Of a DNA stretch of 64,000 bases, positions 58,337-64,000 are shown one piece after another. The stretch spans positions 1,922,501 through 1,986,500 of the forward strand of contig NZ_AP023247.1 of the NCBI RefSeq assembly GCF_016756535.1, read 5' to 3'. Under the pieces are notes generated by a model. The model searched no databases. It was not told the DNA's origin and was given only the letters and a program-made list of their open reading frames with translations. This DNA is from Mesorhizobium sp. 131-2-1. Lineage in GTDB: Bacteria > Pseudomonadota > Alphaproteobacteria > Rhizobiales > Rhizobiaceae. Position 1 is the first letter of the stretch. Every line of letters starts with the position of its first letter. The position numbers were made by a program, and so were the translations under genes.

Positions 58337-59125
58337 TTACCTGATGTTCTTGGACACGACCGAGGCCATGTCGTCGGCGGCCTGGATGACCTTGGAGTTC
58401 ATCTCATAGGCCCGCTGCGCCGAGATCAGCTCGGTGATCTCCTTGACCGGGTCGACGTTGGAGGCTTCGAGATAGCCCTGCTGGACTGTGGCGAAGCCGG
58501 GGTCGCCGGGCACGCCGACATTGGCCGGGCCGGAGGCCGCCGTCTCCTGGAACAGATTGTCGCCGAGCGGCGCCAGCCCCGCCTCGTTGGCGAAATTGGC
58601 GAGTTGCAGCTGGCCGAGAAGCTGGAGATCAGTCTGGCCGTCGATGCGGGCGAAGACCTGGCCGGTCTTGTTGACGATGACCTCGACCGCGTTGGTCGGC
58701 ACGGTGATCGCGGGAACGACGTTGGCGCCGTCGACCGTCACCAGCTGTCCGGTGGCGTTGGTGTTGAAGGCGCCTGCGCGGCTGTAGAGCGTGCCGCCGT
58801 CGGCGCCCTCGATCTGGAACCAGCCCCTGCCGGTCAGCGCGAGGTCGAAGCTGTTGCCGGTGCTGGTCAGTTCGCCCTGGGTGTGGACGTTGCGGACGGC
58901 CGTCGTCTTGACGCCGAGGCCGATCGAGACGCCCTCGGGCACCAGCGAGGTGTTGGAGCGGTTGGGGACGCCCTGCGTGCGGTCGACCTGATAGAGCAGA
59001 TCGGAGAATTCCGCGCGAGCGCGCTTGTAGCCGGTGGTGTTGATGTTGGCGATGTTGTTGGCGATGACTTCCAGGTTGGTCTGCTGGGCGTTCATGCCGG
59101 TCGCGGCGATGGCAAGGGCTTTCAT
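58337..59125 (-). CDS. flgG: Distal rod protein FlgG
   Basis: A 262-residue rod protein beginning [35 protein letters not shown], with a FlgG-specific middle and the C-terminal axial helix [30 protein letters not shown]. It lies 3 nt after fliE. Confidence 0.96.
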   Translation of the reverse strand: MKALAIAATGMNAQQTNLEVIANNIANINTTGYKRARAEFSDLLYQVDRTQGVPNRSNTSLVPEGVSIGLGVKTTAVRNVHTQGELTSTGNSFDLALTGRGWFQIEGADGGTLYSRAGAFNTNATGQLVTVDGANVVPAITVPTNAVEVIVNKTGQVFARIDGQTDLQLLGQLQLANFANEAGLAPLGDNLFQETAASGPANVGVPGDPGFATVQQGYLEASNVDPVKEITELISAQRAYEMNSKVIQAADDMASVVSKNIR

Positions 59126-59128
59126 GGG

Positions 59129-59461
59129 CTAGATACTCATGCGGCTGATTTCGAGGTAGGCGGAGACGACCTTGTCGCGGATGGCGATGGTCGTCTGCAG
59201 GGCCTGCTGGGCACTCATCACCGCATCGACGACCTGGCGGGTGTCGGCGTCGCCGCGCAGCGCCTGGATCGACACCTGCTCGGCATTCTGCAAGGTGTTG
59301 ACGGTCTTCGATGCCGCCTGGCTCAGCGCCTCGGCGAAGGACGTGCCAAACGTCTCGGTCGCTGTCGTCGGCGCGACGATGCCCTGGAAGGCGCCGGTCG
59401 CGGCGTCGGCGCCTTCGGTTGCCGGTTTGAGCGGGCCAATGCTGCCGATGCCGCTGATCAT
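59129..59461 (-). CDS. fliE: MS-ring to rod adapter FliE
   Basis: A 110-residue FliE with the conserved C-terminal half ([42 protein letters not shown]). Its start overlaps the flgC stop by 4 nt. Confidence 0.95.
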   Translation of the reverse strand: MISGIGSIGPLKPATEGADAATGAFQGIVAPTTATETFGTSFAEALSQAASKTVNTLQNAEQVSIQALRGDADTRQVVDAVMSAQQALQTTIAIRDKVVSAYLEISRMSI

Positions 59462-59877
59462 TGCTGGTTCCTCATCAGGTCGATGGTCATGGAAATCAGA
59501 TCGCGCGCCTGCTTGACGACCTGCAGATTGGCCTCATAGGAGCGGTTGGCCTCGGTCATGTCGGCCATTTCGATCAGCACGTTGACGTTGGGCATCTTGA
59601 CGTAGCCCTTTTCGTCGGCGGCTTCGTTGCCGGGCTGGAACTCGATCGGAAAATCGGATGGATCGCGCGCTACCGAGCTGACCTCGACAAGCTGGCCGCC
59701 GGTGGCGCGGTCGAGCTCGGAAGCAAAGGAGATCGTCTTGCGGCGATAGGGATCGGCGCCCGGGGTGGTGCCGGTCGACTGCGCGTTGGCGAGGTTTTCC
59801 GACACCACGCGCAGGCGCTCCGACTGGGCGCCGAGGCCGGATGCTGCGACTTTGAGGGCTGCGGTAAGCGCGTCCAT
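59458..59877 (-). CDS. flgC: Proximal rod protein FlgC
   Basis: A 139-residue rod protein with the N-terminal motif [38 protein letters not shown] and the C-terminal helix [24 protein letters not shown]. It follows flgB by 2 nt. Confidence 0.95.
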   Translation of the reverse strand: MDALTAALKVAASGLGAQSERLRVVSENLANAQSTGTTPGADPYRRKTISFASELDRATGGQLVEVSSVARDPSDFPIEFQPGNEAADEKGYVKMPNVNVLIEMADMTEANRSYEANLQVVKQARDLISMTIDLMRNQQ

Positions 59878-59879
59878 GG

Positions 59880-60260
59880 TCAGCTCTTCACCGCCATCAT
59901 CATCATGGAGTGGAAGGCCTTGACGATCGCGGTGTTGAGCTCGAAGGAGCGGCGGACCTCACCGGCCTTCATCAACTCGTCTTCCAGCGCCACCGTGTTC
60001 TTCGACGGCATGATCGAGCCGGTGGTTTCTTCCGGTTTGACGGCGAAGCCGGCATTGGTCGCCTGGGTGCCGAGATGCCCGGCCTGGGTGGCCTGCAGCG
60101 ACACCGCCGTGCGGTCGAGGACCTTCTCGAACGGCTCGACATCGCCCGCAGTGTAGCCCGGCGTGTTGGCATTGGCGATGTTGGAGGCAATGGCGGACTG
60201 GCGTACGGCCAGCCACTGCGATTGCTTGGTGGCAAGATCGAAAAGGTTGACGGGCTCCAT
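59880..60260 (-). CDS. flgB: Proximal rod protein FlgB
   Basis: A 126-residue rod protein with [43 protein letters not shown] at the N-terminus. It begins the flgBC-fliE-flgGAI-motE-flgH-fliLP operon. About 100 nt separate it from the upstream membrane gene; I see no clear promoter there. Confidence 0.95.
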   Translation of the reverse strand: MEPVNLFDLATKQSQWLAVRQSAIASNIANANTPGYTAGDVEPFEKVLDRTAVSLQATQAGHLGTQATNAGFAVKPEETTGSIMPSKNTVALEDELMKAGEVRRSFELNTAIVKAFHSMMMMAVKS

Positions 60261-60363
60261 GGGAATCTCCGGGGCGGGGTTCCCAAAGATTAGGCCGCCA
60301 GTCTTGCGCGGACCTTGCGCGGGGCGGGCATGGCGCAGCGTCGCGCGACTGGCCCGTGCGCCG

Positions 60364-61209
60364 CTATTTGGAGAGTTCGATCACTTGGTCGGTGCTGGTG
60401 ACCATGACCCATTTGCCGCGGCGTTGCTCAATCGAAGAGACAATGCTGGAGTCCGGCAGCTTTGAGCCGCGCTGGACGATCCACAGGCCGGCGTCGTCCT
60501 CGATCATGGCGCGGCCGTTGGCGACATGCACCATGCGGAACTTGGGGTCCGCCGGAAAGGGTTGTTGGTCGACGCCCGGAGCTTGGGCGGGATCCTCGGG
60601 GTCCTGCAGCGTGCCGGTGGCGAACAAGTCGACATCGGGAACATCCTTGGCCGTCAGCGGCTGGCCGGGATTTTCCATTTGCGAGCCGCCGCTGACGCGT
60701 CCGGCATTGGTGCCGCTGCCGCCGAACTTGATGGCCTGCACACCGAACTGTTCCTGGTTGAAGAAAATATACCAGGGAAACAGCGCGCAGATCAGGCCGA
60801 GCGTGACGCCGAGCGCGGCGACGACGAAATCGCTGCGTCGGTCGGGCTTCTTGCCCAGCCGCGGAAATTCCGCCCTTGGCGGTGTGGGCCATTCCGTGCG
60901 CGGGAACAGGTCATCGATCAGCGAATCGCGGCTGGCCTGGATCGTCTCGGCGGCCTCAACCTGGGGAGCCTTGGGCAAATCAGACCCGGCTGCCTTGGCA
61001 GGCCCAGCGGTCCTCGGAAGGGCGGGCTTCGCCGCCTTGGCCAGGACGGCCTCGGCCTTAGCCGCGACCTTTGCCGCTATGGCGCGAGCGGCCTTTGCTG
61101 CGGCGGACCGTGCTTCTTCAGCCAGGGCTTCCTCCTTGGCCCTGGCCTCGTCGATCATCTCGCGCAGCAGGCGCTCGGTATACTGGCGCTCACTCTCCTG
61201 CATCGCCAT
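60364..61209 (-). CDS. Unknown single-pass membrane protein of the flagellar cluster
   Basis: A 281-residue protein. Residues 1-75 are a Glu/Ala/Lys-rich coiled coil (RLLREMIDEARAKEEALAEEARSAAAKAARAI), 76-130 a Pro-rich linker, about 131-154 a membrane helix, and about 155-281 a periplasmic part ending in a beta-rich domain (MVHVANGRAMIEDDAGLWIVQRG and KWVMVTSTDQVIELSK). This trans-envelope layout recalls PilP/GspC-type linkers. It overlaps fliI by 20 nt and is a conserved-type position in rhizobial clusters. Function unknown. Confidence 0.8.
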   Translation of the reverse strand: MAMQESERQYTERLLREMIDEARAKEEALAEEARSAAAKAARAIAAKVAAKAEAVLAKAAKPALPRTAGPAKAAGSDLPKAPQVEAAETIQASRDSLIDDLFPRTEWPTPPRAEFPRLGKKPDRRSDFVVAALGVTLGLICALFPWYIFFNQEQFGVQAIKFGGSGTNAGRVSGGSQMENPGQPLTAKDVPDVDLFATGTLQDPEDPAQAPGVDQQPFPADPKFRMVHVANGRAMIEDDAGLWIVQRGSKLPDSSIVSSIEQRRGKWVMVTSTDQVIELSK

Positions 61210-62596
61210 TCTGCTTTCCCTTCAGGTAACGGGCAAGGTCGGCGAACGGATCGACCGAGGCGCGGTCCTTCGGCGACTGCGTCAGCGCCTCGTAGATCAG
61301 CGGCACCTGGCGCACGGCGATATCGAGCTCGGCGTCGGCGCCGCCCTGATAGGCGCCGAGCAGGCGGATGTCGCGCGTGTCCTCGAAGCGCGAGATCATC
61401 GATTTCAGCCTGGTCACCAGCATCCGCTGCTCGGCGCTCCAGGCCTTGTCGGCCAGGCGAGAGATCGATGACAGCGGGTTAACCGGCGGATAGCGACCCT
61501 GTTCGGCGATCGCGCGGTCGAGCACGACGTGGCCGTCGAGGATGCCGCGCACTGAATCGGCGACCGGATCGTTGTGGTCGTCACCATCGACCAGCACCGA
61601 GATGATGGCGGTGATCGACCCCTTGCCCTCGGCGCCGGGGCCTGCACGCTCGAGCAGCTTGGGCAGGTCGGTGAACACCGATGCGGGATAACCGCGCGCA
61701 ACCGGCGGTTCGCCGGTTCCGGTCGCCACCTCGCGCAGCGCATGGGCAAAGCGGGTGATGGAATCCAGCACCAGCAGCACGCGGTGGCCCTGGTCGCGGA
61801 AATGCTCGGCGACGCGCATGGCGGTGTCCGGCGCGCGCCGGCGCATCATGGCGCTCTCGTCGCTGGTGGCGACCACGGCCACGGTCTTGGCCATGCTTTC
61901 GGCGCCGATCGTGTCCTCGAGGAATTCGCGCACCTCGCGGCCGCGCTCGCCGATCAGCGCGACGACGACCGTGTCGAAGGCGTCGGCGCCGGCGAGCATG
62001 GCGAGCAGCGTCGACTTGCCGACGCCGGAACCGGCAAAGATGCCGAGACGCTGGCCGAAGCAGAGCGGGGTGAAGATGTCGATGACCCTGACCCCGGTCA
62101 TGAAGGCGGTGCCGACGCGCTGCCGCGCCATGGCGCCCGGTGTCGTGGCGCTTTCGCCCGTAGCAGACGCAGATCTCTCCAGCGGCGGGCCGCCGTCGAT
62201 GGCGCGGGTGAGCGCGTCGATGGCGCGCCCGCGCCACGAGACATGCGGCGCCACCGCCAGTGGCCCGCGCCGGAACACGGCATCGCCCATGCCGGCATCG
62301 GCGCTGCGCTCGAAGGGGGCCACGACCACCTCGTCGCGGCCGATCTTGACGATTTCGCCGCGACGCGCGCCGGCACGGCCGCGCTGCTCGACGATGTCGC
62401 CCAGCCTGGCGATGTCGGAAAGGCCGCGCACCTTGTAGTGGGTCGGCGAGATCTCGGCGACGCGGCCACCGCGCCGGAGCAGGGACTCGGCACTATCGAA
62501 GCGGCGCAGCACGCGTTCCAGCGCGGCAAGCCGGTCGCCGGGTGCTGCTTCGGGCTGCCTTTCAAGGGCGCGTAGCGAGGGCGGGCTGGTCGACAT
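61190..62596 (-). CDS. fliI: Flagellar export ATPase FliI
   Basis: A 468-residue ATPase of the F1-beta type with Walker A GSGVGKS (in GIFAGSGVGKSTLLAM), the Walker B strand RVLLVLDSITRFAHALRE and a C-terminal helical domain. It powers and orders protein export with FliH and FliJ. It lies 4 nt after flgF and overlaps the next gene by 20 nt. Confidence 0.96.
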   Translation of the reverse strand: MSTSPPSLRALERQPEAAPGDRLAALERVLRRFDSAESLLRRGGRVAEISPTHYKVRGLSDIARLGDIVEQRGRAGARRGEIVKIGRDEVVVAPFERSADAGMGDAVFRRGPLAVAPHVSWRGRAIDALTRAIDGGPPLERSASATGESATTPGAMARQRVGTAFMTGVRVIDIFTPLCFGQRLGIFAGSGVGKSTLLAMLAGADAFDTVVVALIGERGREVREFLEDTIGAESMAKTVAVVATSDESAMMRRRAPDTAMRVAEHFRDQGHRVLLVLDSITRFAHALREVATGTGEPPVARGYPASVFTDLPKLLERAGPGAEGKGSITAIISVLVDGDDHNDPVADSVRGILDGHVVLDRAIAEQGRYPPVNPLSSISRLADKAWSAEQRMLVTRLKSMISRFEDTRDIRLLGAYQGGADAELDIAVRQVPLIYEALTQSPKDRASVDPFADLARYLKGKQNGDAGE

Positions 62597-62600
62597 GCCG

Positions 62601-63323
62601 CTACTTGGAGCCGAGCGTCTTGATCGCGTCGTCGGTGGTCGTATCGGTCTGGCGTATCAGCGCCGCCGTGTTCTCGAAGGCGCGCTGGACCATGATCAGA
62701 CGGGTCATTTCAAGCACCGGATTGACGTTGGATTCCTCGAGGAAACCCTGCGCGACGCCGACATCGGAACGGTCGGTGACCGGCTCCGGCGTGCGCGCTG
62801 GAACGATGCCCGAATTGCCGTAACGGACGAAATTCTGCCCGGGGTCGAAAGTGTAGAGGCCGATGGCGCCGACGAGCTGGTCGTTCTGCCGGAGCGAGCC
62901 GTCGGCGCCGGCCTTTGGCGGGCCGTTGCGCGGATCGAGCTGGATCGGGGCGCCGCCGCCGTCCAGCACCGGATAGCCTTCGATCGACATCAGCTCGCCG
63001 TTCTCGTTCATCGAAAAACGGCCGTCGCGGGTCATCACCGTGCCGCCCGGCGTCTCGATTGCGAACCAGGCATCGCCCTGGATTGCGAAGTCGAAAGGAT
63101 TGCCGGTCTCGGTCATGGAGCCGTGCGCCGTCGAAAGATAAGTCTTGCCGGACGATGCGAAGGAGACCGACTTCGGACCGGTGCCGGACACGACATCCTC
63201 GAATTTCACGCCGGTGGCGCGAAAGCCGATGGTCGAGGCATTGGCGACATTGTCGGCAATGGTGTCGAGGCGGCGCTCGAGCGCGATCTGCGAGGAGAGG
63301 GCGACGTAGAGGCTGTCCTGCAT
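62601..63323 (-). CDS. flgF: Proximal rod protein FlgF
   Basis: A 240-residue rod protein starting MQDSLYVALSSQIALERRLDTIADNVANASTIGFRATGVKF with the shared C-terminal helix VNPVLEMTRLIMVQRAFENTAALI. It follows the DUF1217 gene by 7 nt. Confidence 0.95.
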   Translation of the reverse strand: MQDSLYVALSSQIALERRLDTIADNVANASTIGFRATGVKFEDVVSGTGPKSVSFASSGKTYLSTAHGSMTETGNPFDFAIQGDAWFAIETPGGTVMTRDGRFSMNENGELMSIEGYPVLDGGGAPIQLDPRNGPPKAGADGSLRQNDQLVGAIGLYTFDPGQNFVRYGNSGIVPARTPEPVTDRSDVGVAQGFLEESNVNPVLEMTRLIMVQRAFENTAALIRQTDTTTDDAIKTLGSK

Positions 63324-63330
63324 GGTGCTC

Positions 63331-64000
63331 TCAGAACTTCAGTTTCTGCATGGCCATCATCAGATCGGTCGAGATGCCGACCGTGGTCGGCTGGGCAAAG
63401 AGCACGCTGACCGATGTCGATGCCGTCGAGGTGGGGTTGTTGATCTCCCACAGGCTGGTGAAGCGGGTCAGGAACTTGTTCAGCTTGTCGGTGTCCTTGA
63501 AATCGGCGATGTCGAGCTTCTGCTCGAACAATTGCGCCTGCTTGTCGATGTCGGCCGAGGCGAAGGAATCGGGCAGGCCGAGCGCGGTGCGCACGACGCT
63601 CGAAAGCGCGGTATCGGCCAGCACGTCGTACCAGCTGGTGATGTTGGGCGCCTTGCGTTGGAAATAGAGCGCCAGCCGCACGCCTTCATTGGTCTGGCCG
63701 GCATTCTCCTCCAGGGTCTGGCGCATATATTTGTCGACCGTGCCTTGCTGGGCGGAGGGGAACAGCGTGGCGGTTGAGCCGTAGGCCGCGAAGTTGAACG
63801 CCTTCACAAACTCGGCGTAGCGCTTGTCGCTCAGCTTGTTGGCGAAGCTGTCCGAGTCCGAGACGCCTTCCTTGAGCGCCTTGACCATGAAAGCCTTGGC
63901 ATAGGCCATGTCGCCCAGGCCGTACGCCTTCATGGCATAGGTGAACAGGCGCGTGTCCTTGACGAAGTCGTCGATGGTTTTGATGTTGCCGATATTGGCG
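63331..64000 (-). CDS. DUF1217 protein of the flagellar cluster (partial at the right edge)
   Basis: The frame is open from the right edge to the stop at 63331, giving at least 222 C-terminal residues. The pattern NIKTIDDFVKDTRLFTYAMKAYGLGDMAY, SFANKLSDKRYAEFVKAFNFA and FEQKLDIADFKDTDKLNKFLTRFTSLWEI is that of DUF1217 proteins, which occur in rhizobial flagellar clusters just before flgF. The start lies outside the window. Function unknown. Confidence 0.85.
   Translation of the reverse strand, partial: ANIGNIKTIDDFVKDTRLFTYAMKAYGLGDMAYAKAFMVKALKEGVSDSDSFANKLSDKRYAEFVKAFNFAAYGSTATLFPSAQQGTVDKYMRQTLEENAGQTNEGVRLALYFQRKAPNITSWYDVLADTALSSVVRTALGLPDSFASADIDKQAQLFEQKLDIADFKDTDKLNKFLTRFTSLWEINNPTSTASTSVSVLFAQPTTVGISTDLMMAMQKLKF

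Overview
The window is GC-rich DNA from a free-living alphaproteobacterium of the Hyphomicrobiales, most like Mesorhizobium or a close relative. The evidence is a rhizobial-type flagellar cluster (Rem/FtcR regulator, FlbT/FlaF, MotC/MotE, short flagellins), a FliK-type hook-length gene beside motC, and palindromic intergenic repeats of rhizobial type. I see no phage, IS or plasmid genes, so it reads as chromosome.

Layout. 1-20.1 kb is housekeeping and accessory sequence. It holds a truncated M3 oligopeptidase, a sigma-54 response regulator, a secreted DUF882 protein, tRNA-Gln(UUG), KDPG aldolase, the tRNA hydroxylase TrhO, small-molecule enzymes, a CDF metal exporter, a NicO-type Ni/Co exporter with its DUF1007 partner, and a LysR-amidase pair. 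It ends with an ornithine decarboxylase behind a long structured leader, a GNAT acetyltransferase carrying an in-frame palindromic element, and an SCP2 protein. 20.3-25.4 kb is one end of the flagellar cluster (FliL-like gene, flgN-like, flgJ, fliJ-like, fliR, flhA; minus strand). 25.4-38.2 kb is an 11-gene non-flagellar block: ABM monooxygenase, ClC channel, an XRE-cupin regulator with a polyamine-type ABC transporter, an amine oxidase-like FAD enzyme and a cupin, then an MFS transporter and asparagine synthetase. 38.2-64 kb is the rest of the flagellar cluster on the minus strand, in transcription order: DUF1217 gene, flgF, fliI, unknown membrane gene, flgB, flgC, fliE, flgG, flgA, flgI, motE, flgH, fliL, fliP, two flagellins, fliF, fliH-like, motB, motC, fliK, lytic transglycosylase, rem, flgE, flgK, flgL, flaF, flbT, flgD, fliQ. 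Genes such as fliG, fliM, fliN, flhB and motA are not in the window and probably lie past the right edge.

How they work together. The flagellar genes cover the MS-ring, export gate and ATPase, rod, L and P rings, hook and hook junction, filament, stator and periplasmic motor proteins, with Rem as activator and FlbT/FlaF as post-transcriptional flagellin regulators. The two flagellin genes each have their own terminator and a 5'UTR hairpin, and the promoter-distal one has a consensus CtrA box. Ornithine decarboxylase makes putrescine, and the 28-34 kb operon looks built to import and oxidise a polyamine-like amine.

The most notable non-coding signals are the cloverleaf-like RNA and overlapping leader ORF before ornithine decarboxylase, the flagellin UTR hairpins, the palindromic operators before the XRE-cupin and SCP2 genes, and the coding palindromic repeat. 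All functional calls rest on reading the sequence and family knowledge; no database search was run.
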